Part shown: piece after piece, positions 1 to 9,400 of the stretch
Layout: each line of letters starts with the position of its first letter
Position numbering within the stretch: position 1 is the stretch's first letter
From: an uncultured Bacteroidota bacterium
GTDB lineage: Bacteria > Bacteroidota > Bacteroidia > Bacteroidales > VadinHA17
Assembly: GCA_903824785.1 (NCBI GenBank)
Contig: CAIJYD010000115.1
Location: forward strand, 83,156-147,155
Direction of reading: 5' to 3'
Length of the DNA stretch: 64,000 nucleotides
Notes under the pieces: generated by a model
The model's database searches: none
The model's input: only the letters and a program-made list of their open reading frames with translations
What the model was told of the DNA's origin: nothing
Translations under genes and position numbers: made by a program

Positions 1-1
1 G

Positions 2-1855
2 AACGGGTTCTGGGCAATGTCGAGGGAAAAGGAATTGCCAAATCAGGGTCTGACGGTTACTTTCCTTAAGAGAATGGAGGATGTTACTGAGGCTGTATTG
101 AAAGGAGTTACTGCAGAAATGTCCGATAGCACTCGTGAGAAACTGATAGACATTAATATTACGGGAATAAGGAAAAAAGCATCAGAAGGAACAGGCTTTT
201 CAGCATCAGTACGACCATTTTTTATGGGAAAACAGTATTTTCTTTTTGTCAATGAGATATTCAGGGATATTCGTCTTGTTGGAGCTCCCCCTTCATCAAT
301 CGGGAAATTCGGCGGGGAAACAGATAACTGGATCTGGCCACGTCATACCGGAGACTTTTCGCTCTTCAGGATCTATGCGAACAAAGAGAATAAACCTGCA
401 GAATACTCAAAAGATAATGTTCCCTATAAACCGGCATATCACTTTCCAATATCGGTAAAAGGTTTTAAGGAGGGAGATTTTACGATGGTATTTGGTTATC
501 CGGGAACAACTTCAGAGTATGTTCCTTCCTACCATGTTGATATGGTAAAGAACTATCTCAATCCGAAGATGATAGTTATCAGAACAAAGAAGATTGAAAT
601 AATGGAGACAGCCATCAATTCCGATCCGCTAATCAGAATTCAGTATTCAGGTAAAAAGACCGGCATTGCAAACTCGTGGAAAAAATGGATAGGTGAGAGC
701 CAGGGGTTGGAAAAAATGGGGACTATCGACAAGAAAAAAGCATTTGAGGATAGGTTAACATCATGGATAAATGAAGATAAGGAGCGGATTACCAGATATG
801 GAAATATCCTTCCAGAATACAGGGAGTTATATAAAAAACTTAATGTTTACAGTCTTGTAAACAGCTATACCAACGAAGTATTTTTTACCTCCGGAGCTGA
901 AGCGGTGGGTTTTGCACGATACCTGAAGCCTCTGTCCGATTTGATAAAGAATAAAGGTGGAGAGGATGAGATAAATGTGATGAAAATCAACCTTATTGAA
1001 ACAGGTAATAGCTTTTTCAGGAACTATAATCAGGCCACAGATAAGAAACTCTTCCTGGCTGTTATGTCTTTATATGGAGAAAATATTGATCATGACTGGC
1101 AGGCACCTGAATATATAAAACTCAGAAGCTCATGCAAAGGCGACTTTTCAAAGATAGCGGATAAGCTTTATGAGAAAACGGTTTTTGCTGATGAAGAGAA
1201 GTTTGAGACTTTTGTGAAAAGCTTAAATGCTTCTAACATTACCAGACTGAATAAAGACCCTTTTTATCTTCTTGCAGTTAGTGCAGGTGAATTTCTTACC
1301 ACAAACGTCAGACCTGAACTCAATAGTATTAATAATGAGATTCTCAGGTTGAATAAGAATTATATGACAGTACAGATGGAGTTTGATAAAGAGAGAGTAT
1401 TTTATCCCGATGCCAATTCAACTTTGAGGGTGAGTTATGGAACTGTTAAAGGTTATCTCTCAAAGGATGCAATCTGGTTTTCCTGTTATTCAACTCTTAA
1501 AGGCATAATGGAAAAGAATAATCCTGATATTTTCGATTACGATGTTCCTGATAAACTTAAAGATCTCTATCAGAAAAAAGATTTTGGACGTTATACCCAG
1601 AATGGTGAAGTCCCGGTATGTTTTATAGGCAACAATCATACAACAGGCGGAAATTCCGGCAGCCCTGTAATAAATGCATATGGACAGCTTATTGGAGTCA
1701 ACTTCGACAGAGCATGGGAAGGCGTTGCCAGCGACATTGCATACAATCCCGAACAGAGCCGGAATATCAGTCTTGATATAAGATATGCCCTCTTTATTAT
1801 CGATAAGTTTGCAGGTGCAGGGTATCTTTTAAAAGAGATGACTATTGTGGAATAA
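2..1855 (+). CDS. S46 family dipeptidyl-peptidase, DPP11 type (5' end outside window)
   Basis: Serine peptidase that removes dipeptides from oligopeptides in the periplasm. The frame is open from base 2 with an internal family motif (NGFWAM), so the ATG at base 17 is not the true start; about 105-110 N-terminal residues, including the catalytic His, lie upstream of the window. Visible are the Asp region (TDNWIWPRHTGDFSLF) and the nucleophile Ser in GGNSGSPV (codon 1655-1657). The residue 18 positions after this Ser is Arg (codon 1709-1711). In the family this place (673 in P. gingivalis numbering) is Arg in DPP11, which cuts after Asp/Glu, and Gly in DPP7. I therefore infer acidic P1 preference. 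It runs convergent to the DUF5916 gene. The family assignment is secure; the subtype rests on one residue recalled from the literature. Confidence 0.93.
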   Translation, partial: NGFWAMSREKELPNQGLTVTFLKRMEDVTEAVLKGVTAEMSDSTREKLIDINITGIRKKASEGTGFSASVRPFFMGKQYFLFVNEIFRDIRLVGAPPSSIGKFGGETDNWIWPRHTGDFSLFRIYANKENKPAEYSKDNVPYKPAYHFPISVKGFKEGDFTMVFGYPGTTSEYVPSYHVDMVKNYLNPKMIVIRTKKIEIMETAINSDPLIRIQYSGKKTGIANSWKKWIGESQGLEKMGTIDKKKAFEDRLTSWINEDKERITRYGNILPEYRELYKKLNVYSLVNSYTNEVFFTSGAEAVGFARYLKPLSDLIKNKGGEDEINVMKINLIETGNSFFRNYNQATDKKLFLAVMSLYGENIDHDWQAPEYIKLRSSCKGDFSKIADKLYEKTVFADEEKFETFVKSLNASNITRLNKDPFYLLAVSAGEFLTTNVRPELNSINNEILRLNKNYMTVQMEFDKERVFYPDANSTLRVSYGTVKGYLSKDAIWFSCYSTLKGIMEKNNPDIFDYDVPDKLKDLYQKKDFGRYTQNGEVPVCFIGNNHTTGGNSGSPVINAYGQLIGVNFDRAWEGVASDIAYNPEQSRNISLDIRYALFIIDKFAGAGYLLKEMTIVE

Positions 1856-1868
1856 ATACTCCGAAAAT

Positions 1869-1889
1869 CCGGACGAAAAAAACGTCCGG
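1869..1889. terminator. Hairpin between convergent genes
   Basis: A 7-bp perfect stem (CCGGACG / CGTCCGG) closes a loop of seven A. It lies between the stops of the S46 peptidase and the DUF5916 gene, 13 bases after the first. No clear T-tract follows, so a bidirectional terminator role is inferred from place and shape only. Confidence 0.5.
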
Positions 1890-1906
1890 CTACCGATTCC
1901 TGGCTA

Positions 1907-4057
1907 TTAAAACCTTATTGTATATTTCACTTTAACCCTTGCTTCATAGACCTCAGGTCTGAAACGCTCAAGAGGATCGATTAAGGGTGAATTAAAGGTC
2001 AGGAAGATCTCTTTTCCGGGCTTGATAATCCATTGAAACCTCGACTGCCATCCAATAGTTTCATTCTGGTTTTCATATTGTACAAAATTATACCACGACA
2101 GATTCGGACTGAACATAAAATTCATGTTCATCCGGTATATCTGTGTTACAAAACTTCCATCAGGTAGATCAACCCATTTCCGGTCCGATTCGAGGCTGAT
2201 GAACAGAGGTACAAAAATTTTATATCCTGCCTGCAAAAGGAGATCATTGCGTTTCCCTGAATAGAATGAACCTGTTCCTGCTTTGGCTGAAATCCAGAAG
2301 ATCCTCCGTTTGGCCGATGAAAGCTGAAGTGAATGTCGCCAGAATTGATACTTGTCAACGGGTATAATAAAATCGTTGAAAATATGAAACTCATTCTGAA
2401 GTGCTTCAAACTGATATTGTGATGACAGTAAGATTTTATCACCGCTTAAAAATATTATCTCAGCAAGGTTCAGATCAATCTGGGAAGTTTGCAAACTTCC
2501 GCTGTTCAGATCGGTAATAAAGGCATATTTAATACCTGTCTTGACCTGCATAACAGGTGAGTTTTTCGGACGCGGTCCGATTCCTATTCCGCCATAGAAA
2601 TCGCGAATATTCTTTCGTGGAATAAATCCAAGGCCGGGTGTAAAATTCTCTCCTATCTGGAGATAACCCAACCTGAAATACAGAAAGTCATTAGGATAGT
2701 TTATCTCAGTGCCAAAAGAAATATCATCTCCGTGAAGTCCTTCGGTGAAGGATTTCAAACCATACAGATTATATGTTAAATTTTTATTTCCCGATATCTG
2801 CGAACTTGCCAGACGAAGATCAAATCCGCCGAGAGAATTGACAGCTCCGGAAAAAGCATTCCCGTTAGTTCCTATTAAACCTATTGACGACTGTTTGCCA
2901 AGATTTCTTGAAATTCTGCCGACTGTATATCCCGGATTATCAAACTCATTATCATCTTTTATATGAAGTGCCCCTATATTCCAGTTGCCTATTTTTCCTG
3001 TAAACTTTCCACCGTATTTAACCGCAACAGGATTGCCGTCAGTATTTAATCCTATTCTCCTTGAAAAGAAAGGGATCATCTGAGTGCTCTGCGGATTATC
3101 AACATCTCCATTTATGCCAAAGGTAAAATAGCTTGCTCCGTCAAGAAAAAAATCTCTCTTTTCGGGAAAGAAAAGGCTAAAGCGGGTAAGGTTAATCTGT
3201 TTTTCGTCAACTTCTGTCTGGGCAAAGTCAGTATTTACGGTAATGGCTGCTTTGAGTGATGGAGTAATATTGTAAAATGCATCAACTCCTCCATTCAGAA
3301 CAGATTTACTGTCAGCTGCCTGCTTTTTGCTAAAACCTCCTGTCAGATAGGGTATTATATCCAGACCAATCCCCTGGGTAATATCTGTAAGCCCGGTTAT
3401 GCGTCCGGCATCGGATATCTGAAACCTGTGAGCATTAAGGGATGTTGCGGGCCAGGACGAGGTTTCCGATTTTCTTTTAATATATCTTAAGAGCTTCAAA
3501 CCCCAGGTGCTGTTTTCTTTATTAAATCCAAGTGTTTTAAAAGGGATAATCAGTTCCCCTTCCCATCCTTTTTCAGTAATTTCAGCTTTGCCATCCCAGA
3601 GACCATCCCACGATTTGTTGAATTCCTTTCCGTTTTCATTTATCAGAGCATCGCCGATACTTCCTCTCGGACCAATCTGGAACCAGTAACCACTTCGTCC
3701 GTCAAGATAGGTGTCGAGGATTATCTGCACCCTGTCATCTTCGCCAAGATCACCGTCGCGGGTCATCTCTTTGGAAGTAATGCCATTGGGATCATCGGCA
3801 CATTTTATGCCTATGTAGATATTATTATGGTCGTAGAGAAAGAGGAATTCAGATTTTTCTGTGGCAGGTTCTCCGTTTTTAGGCTCTCTCTGGAACAGTT
3901 CATTGATTAACGATGCTTTATTCCATACTTCATCCTTCAGTGATCCGTCGATTACCGGAGCTGTTTCAGTGAAAACAGCTTTTATTTCGGGTTGGGAATA
4001 GAGCTCAGGCATTATCATTGTGCCTAAGCAGAAGGCAATAATCAGTGGGCGGGTCAT
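1907..4057 (-). CDS. DUF5916 outer-membrane protein with N-terminal CBM9-like domain
   Basis: 716 residues with a signal peptide (MTRPLIIAFCLGTMIMPELYSQ). Residues about 25-210 form a CBM9-like sandwich typical of this family (VIDGSLKDEVWNKA, then a region rich in Trp and Gly). The rest is the DUF5916 part, with many alternating beta-strands and an aromatic end (VKVKYTIRF), as expected of an outer-membrane beta-barrel. Biochemical function of the family is not known to me; carbohydrate or surface binding is inferred from the CBM9-like part. It has no same-strand neighbour within 2 kb and so is probably transcribed alone, from the region it shares with divergent pdxB. Confidence 0.85.
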   Translation of the reverse strand: MTRPLIIAFCLGTMIMPELYSQPEIKAVFTETAPVIDGSLKDEVWNKASLINELFQREPKNGEPATEKSEFLFLYDHNNIYIGIKCADDPNGITSKEMTRDGDLGEDDRVQIILDTYLDGRSGYWFQIGPRGSIGDALINENGKEFNKSWDGLWDGKAEITEKGWEGELIIPFKTLGFNKENSTWGLKLLRYIKRKSETSSWPATSLNAHRFQISDAGRITGLTDITQGIGLDIIPYLTGGFSKKQAADSKSVLNGGVDAFYNITPSLKAAITVNTDFAQTEVDEKQINLTRFSLFFPEKRDFFLDGASYFTFGINGDVDNPQSTQMIPFFSRRIGLNTDGNPVAVKYGGKFTGKIGNWNIGALHIKDDNEFDNPGYTVGRISRNLGKQSSIGLIGTNGNAFSGAVNSLGGFDLRLASSQISGNKNLTYNLYGLKSFTEGLHGDDISFGTEINYPNDFLYFRLGYLQIGENFTPGLGFIPRKNIRDFYGGIGIGPRPKNSPVMQVKTGIKYAFITDLNSGSLQTSQIDLNLAEIIFLSGDKILLSSQYQFEALQNEFHIFNDFIIPVDKYQFWRHSLQLSSAKRRIFWISAKAGTGSFYSGKRNDLLLQAGYKIFVPLFISLESDRKWVDLPDGSFVTQIYRMNMNFMFSPNLSWYNFVQYENQNETIGWQSRFQWIIKPGKEIFLTFNSPLIDPLERFRPEVYEARVKVKYTIRF

Positions 4058-4169
4058 GTTATCTATTTAAGCCGGCAAAGTAATAATTTTCAATTGATTT
4101 GATTTCAGTTTTGATATTAATAGTTACAATAACGGGAAAGTAGTAACTTACACCCAAAATTTGCATAAG

Positions 4170-5297
4170 ATGAAGATTGTTGCCGACAATAATATACCTT
4201 TTCTTCAGGGAGCCCTTGAGCCATTTGCTGAAGTTGTTTATATTCCCGGAAGTGAGATCAGCAGGGATGTTCTGATAGATGCTGATGCATTACTGATACG
4301 TACCAGAACAAAATGCAATGAGGCCATGCTAAATGGTACAAATGTAAAGTTTATTGGCACTGCAACCATTGGGTTTGATCATATAGACACAGAATACTGC
4401 GAAAAGAATAAAATAAAATGGACTAATGCTCCTGGCTGCAACTCATCATCGGTTCAGCAGTATATTACAGCTGCACTCCTGAAGGTTTCCCTTAAATCAA
4501 AGAGTTGTCTGAAGGATAAAACCTTGGGTATTATAGGAGCAGGGAATGTAGGTACAAAAGTTCAGAAAATTGCAGAAGTACTGGGAATGAATATTTTGCT
4601 TAACGATCCTCCACGGGCAAGGTTGGAAGGCGATGTTGATTTTACATCTCTTAAGACAATTCTGAAAGAGTCGGATATAATAACGGTTCATGTTCCGCTT
4701 AATATGAAAGGCGAAGATTGTACCTATCATCTTTTCAATGATGAGTTGTTCCGTCAGATGAAAAATGGTGCATGGTTTTTCAATACTTCCCGGGGCGAGG
4801 TGGCCGATACGGCAGCCCTTAAGAAGGCTCTTGAAGCAGGTAAACCGGCCGGAGCTGTTCTGGATGTCTGGGAGAACGAGCCTCGTATTGATCTTGAATT
4901 GCTTGATAAAGCTTTTATTACAACACCCCATATCGCAGGATATTCTACCGACGGAAAGGCAAACGGAACCTCTATGGTTGTCAATTATTTAGCTGCCTAT
5001 TTTAATCTTCCTCTCAAAAACTGGTATCCTGAAAATATCCCCGAACCTCAATCAACGGAAATTGAAATTGATTGCAAATTCAAATCAGATGAAGATATTC
5101 TGAGAGAAGCTGTTTTTACTACTTACCGTTTAAACGAAGATATTACAAGACTTCGGATTATACCTAGTGATTTTGAGAGGCAGAGAGCCTATTACCCTTT
5201 AAGAAGAGAATTTCCTTCGTACACGATCACTCTTAAAAGAATGACAAATGAAATTCATAAAACCCTCTCTGATATGGGATTTAAAATTTCAGGTTAA
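4170..5297 (+). CDS. pdxB: Erythronate-4-phosphate dehydrogenase
   Basis: 375 residues. It oxidises 4-phospho-D-erythronate with NAD in the DXP-dependent route to pyridoxal 5'-phosphate. The N-terminus (MKIVADNNIPF) and length match PdxB. The Rossmann NAD motif is GIIGAGNVGTKV, followed by the D-isomer dehydrogenase signature region (VHVPLNMKGEDCTYHLF) and the catalytic His in TTPHIAGYS. The C-terminal dimerisation domain specific to PdxB is present (YYPLRREFPSY). I chose the ATG at 4170 over the in-frame TTG at 4161 because homologues begin MKIV. No other pyridoxine gene is in the window. PLP made by this route would serve the PLP enzyme near 52 kb, a general link only. Confidence 0.93.
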   Translation: MKIVADNNIPFLQGALEPFAEVVYIPGSEISRDVLIDADALLIRTRTKCNEAMLNGTNVKFIGTATIGFDHIDTEYCEKNKIKWTNAPGCNSSSVQQYITAALLKVSLKSKSCLKDKTLGIIGAGNVGTKVQKIAEVLGMNILLNDPPRARLEGDVDFTSLKTILKESDIITVHVPLNMKGEDCTYHLFNDELFRQMKNGAWFFNTSRGEVADTAALKKALEAGKPAGAVLDVWENEPRIDLELLDKAFITTPHIAGYSTDGKANGTSMVVNYLAAYFNLPLKNWYPENIPEPQSTEIEIDCKFKSDEDILREAVFTTYRLNEDITRLRIIPSDFERQRAYYPLRREFPSYTITLKRMTNEIHKTLSDMGFKISG

Positions 5298-5369
5298 CCC
5301 AACAGGGCAGATATTCTGCTCCTTACCGGAAGGATCTTAAAACATTGAAAATAAAAACAATTTTTGTTA

Positions 5370-6308
5370 ATGGAAAACAAGATGAAGAAATCAACAGGAA
5401 TTACCCGCCGGACATTTGCTAAGTCGCTGGCAGTAACAGGTATTGGATCGGCAGGATTACCTCTGCTTGGGAATTATGTTAGCCCAATGGGGGCACCAGT
5501 TAAAGAGAATAATGAAAGCCTGAAGATAAGTCTTAATGCCTTTTCATTCGATAAACCTCTTCGTCAGGGAACAATGTCAATCAGCGATATGCTTGATTAT
5601 TGCGCACGAGTTGGTTTCGACGGAGTTGATCTTACCGGTTACTATTTCCCGGGTTATCCTGTAGTTCCGTCCGACGATTTTATTTATGAGGTGAAGAAGA
5701 AAGCTTACAAACTCGGATTGGGAATAAGCGGTACCGGAGTCAGAAATGATTTCACATGGTCTGATCCTGTAAAAAGGGCTGAAGAGAAAAAGCTTGTTAA
5801 GGAGTGGATAGTTGTGGCTTCCAAGCTGGGAGCACCGATTATCAGGATCTTTGCCGGCACGCTCTCGAAAGAGGCTTTTACATGGAATGAGAGACTCAAA
5901 TGGATTGCTGAGGATATAAATGAATGTGCTGAATTTGGAAAGAATCACGGAGTTATGATTGCTCTTCAAAACCATAGCGACTTCATTAAAACGGCATCAG
6001 ATATTGAGAATGTGTTAAAAGTGGTTGATAAAAACTGGGTAGGTTTATTACTCGACATTGGCAGTTTTCATACTCCTGATCCTTACATTGATATAGCACA
6101 AAGCTCAAAGTATGCTATCTCCTGGCAGCTTAAAGAGAAAATATTTATCAATGATACACAGGTAGATACTGATTATACTAAAATAATCTCAATTGTCAGG
6201 CAGTGTGGATACCGTGGTTACCTCCCTCTGGAAACCCTTGGAGAAGGCGATCCTGCCGCAAAGATTGAGGCCTTATTTAAGAAGGTTCGGGCGGTGCTTA
6301 ATGCCTGA
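5370..6308 (+). CDS. Tat-exported sugar phosphate isomerase/epimerase-like TIM-barrel protein
   Basis: 313 residues. The N-terminus carries a twin-arginine signal (TRRTFAKSLAVTGIGSAG), so the protein is probably exported folded. The body is an AP-endonuclease-2/xylose-isomerase-like TIM barrel: GFDGVDLTGYYFPGYP, metal-site-like ALQNHSD and LLLDIGSFHTPD, and a closing YRGYLPLETLGEGD with Glu. Members act on keto-sugars or inositols; exported ones also accompany 3-keto-glycoside pathways, but the substrate here is unknown. Start is ATG 5370 or 5382; a TTG at 5364 is unlikely. It stands 66 bases after pdxB with no link in function and convergent to the activase gene. Confidence 0.82.
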   Translation: MENKMKKSTGITRRTFAKSLAVTGIGSAGLPLLGNYVSPMGAPVKENNESLKISLNAFSFDKPLRQGTMSISDMLDYCARVGFDGVDLTGYYFPGYPVVPSDDFIYEVKKKAYKLGLGISGTGVRNDFTWSDPVKRAEEKKLVKEWIVVASKLGAPIIRIFAGTLSKEAFTWNERLKWIAEDINECAEFGKNHGVMIALQNHSDFIKTASDIENVLKVVDKNWVGLLLDIGSFHTPDPYIDIAQSSKYAISWQLKEKIFINDTQVDTDYTKIISIVRQCGYRGYLPLETLGEGDPAAKIEALFKKVRAVLNA

Positions 6309-6410
6309 TCATAACATAGCACTCTCAGATAAGCATAATATACTGAATATTAGTAAGATATATTCAAGGACTTTTATTCAGAAATTTCCTCCGGGAATAG
6401 CGCTAACCCT

Positions 6411-9400
6411 CTAAGCAAAAACCGGTTCAGGGGCCATGGCATATTCTTTTACCTGAAATACAAAAGCCTGAAGACGAGTATCGAGTGAAACGGTATCCTG
6501 GCCATCATACGCAATATTTATAAACGGGATATTGTTATGATCTTTTCTGAATGAATCACTTACCGATGCTACAACTGTTCCGGGCATGCATGTAAAGGGA
6601 AGTATGGCTGCAATACCGGAAACACCTCTTTTAGCAAGAGCAACAGCTGTACCCATTGCAATTGGCGGATCGCCATCGTAAAATTGATTTACATAAGGAT
6701 TGCAAAGATCAAGGATCTCATTGAGCGACACATCATTATTCTGGTCGGTGTATTTCTTTATGCCGCGAAGAAGTGAAGCAGCAATTACCTCCTGTCCAAC
6801 ACCCTGGATTTTTGATTTTATGATACCTTTGTTATCATTTTTCCAGCGGCTGTCACGTGTGAATCGATGGGTTGAATATGAAATCCATTCGGAGAACGGA
6901 CCAATAACAACTTCAACTCCAAGATCTTCCAGCCGGTTGGCAATGTTCCCGTTACATCCTGCGTTATCCCTCATAAATATCTCTCCAATGACACCAACCA
7001 CAGGCTTTCTATGGCTCTTGTCTACTTTTACTGACATAAAAGCCAGGGCAATTTCTGAAAGGATTTTATGAAGACCCTTCGAACCGTTCTCAATACAATT
7101 CTCCAGTTTTAATATGGAGTTATTATAAAGGTTATCTGTTTCTCCCCTGTTTATTTCGTAAGGACGGGTTTCCCTGTATATTTTTCTGATGTAATCGAAA
7201 ACAATAAAGCCTTTCCATGCGTTTATCCTGAATTTCTGACCATGCTCTCCGGCTACATCTTCATACGACGTATCATTTGATGGTGTTATAAGCTCAGCAT
7301 CTTTGTAACCAAGTCTGTCGAAAAGGATCCTGTGGAACTGGTTATACTGCCCAAACCGGCAGGGACCGTTATGGTCGGGCATGAAGAAACTTATTTTTGA
7401 AGGATCAGCACCGGGTTCCTGAAGTTTCTTAATAAAACTGCCAGTGGTGCAAATCATTGGGAAGCACTCTTTTGAAGAGGTATATTTTCTTCCTATTGCC
7501 AGATCTTCTTCAGTCTGCCGGGGAAGTACTTCTGATCGGATCCCGCAACTCCTGGCTGCAGCAGCAATCAGATAAGCGCCATCGTGCATATAAGGGAAGT
7601 ACAATACCCGCTGTTTCTGAGGCGATGAGAGACCGGGACGGGGCCTGAAGATGGTCAGATCTTTTTTCTGGTTTTGCTCAGCGCCGGCAAGACTGTCGAG
7701 AAATGCTTCAATCCGGGTAACCATCCCTGCGTCAGCAGAATGCTCATCTACTTCAAGATGCAGAAACGGCTTGCCTTTAAGTTCTTCAGTAACATAATGC
7801 CAGATAAAAGAGTCGGGGCCACACCGAAAGTTGCTCAGATAAACGGCATGAAGATTCTTGTCTTTTGCAACTAATTGAGCAGCAGCAATAATCTTTTGTC
7901 CGTTTGGCCAGTACATATTTCTGTAGTTGCTGAAAATATTAAATGGAGAAAGATCAAGCATGTCTATTGGCACAGGCATGACATTCTGATTGATCAGTTT
8001 TTCTATTAACCCCAGATTAAGATGCGGGTCTGCACTGTTATACGGTCTTCCCAGAAGTACAACAGGCCTGCAGTTTTTGGGAATAGCAGTGAGAATCTCC
8101 CTGCCATAATCAATTAGTCGTTTCTCAAATGAACTCTGGATTTCATCGGATTTGTAAATTGCTCTCTTTATTAAGACCTTGCTTATCCCGAATTTTTCAT
8201 TGAAATACGTTGTCATTTCACCAATGAGTGCTCTTTCAAAAAATCTGAAATGAAGGGTGGGGGTAAGTAGTTTTGTCTCATCAACTTTTCCGCGGAGGGC
8301 AGCTTTTACCATGAAAGGATAGGTCTGAATCCATGGACAGTTACAGTTGAAAGTGCTGTTTCCCTCTTTGGCTTTACCATTAACAATAAATGGGAGAAAA
8401 ATGAAATCAACATCTTTCTGCACCAGATCCATAACATGTCCGTGCATAAGTTCCACAGGCAGACATGCCTCAGTGGTTATTATCTCTATAGATCTTGTTA
8501 CCAGCGATTTGTCTGATTCTGCTGAGATGACAACCGTGAATCCGAGTTCCTCGAAGAAGGTTCTCCAGAAGGGGAATTGCTGATAGAAGACCATCAGAGC
8601 TCTTGGAATTCCTATTGAAGGAGAATTACGGTTCTTATTTTCCACGAACCCTTCCATAAGTATTTCCGTTCTTTTCTTAAAAAGGTTCGGGATATTATTA
8701 TTGATTTTCTTCCGGTCGTCAGTTTCATATTTTTCGCACCGGCCTCCATAAAACAATGATTTCTTTTCACCGGTTATCTTTACACGTCTTATTTCGCAAT
8801 GGTTAGTGCATTCCTGACAAGTGAATCGGCTTACTTTGTAGGTTGCATTTCGTACTCCAAAGCCTTTGAACCTGCTCTTCTGGCCTTCCACCATCGATTT
8901 CTGAGCAAGTATTGCAGCCCCGATTGCACCAGTAACATCAAAATGTGGAGGTATTATTATCTTTTTTCCCAGAACCTGTTCGAAGGCTGCAACAACTGCT
9001 TTATTATTTGTAACCCCCCCCTGGAAAAAGATCTTGCTGCCAATCCTGCGATCGCCTACCACTTTCTGTAGATAATTATACACGATTGAATAGGCGAGAC
9101 CGCCGACGAGGTTTTCGTTTCTGGCACCCTTCTGCATAAATGAGTTCAGATCAGATTCCATGAAGACGGTGCAACGGTCGCCAAGTTTTACAGGGCACTC
9201 CGAACTCAACGCCATACAACCGAATTCCTCAACAATATTAATATTCAGTTTCTCCGCCTGCTCCTGAAGGAATGAACCGGTGCCTGCAGCACAAACCTTA
9301 TTCATTTCAAAATCAACGACAACGCCATTTTCTATGCTGATATATTTTGAATCCTGCCCGCCTATTTCGAAAATAGTGTCAACCGTAGGGTCAAAATCTA

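Noticed and set aside
4497..4931. 144-codon antisense ORF inside pdxB
   Set aside because: Conserved NAD-binding and catalytic motifs of PdxB cover it on the other strand.
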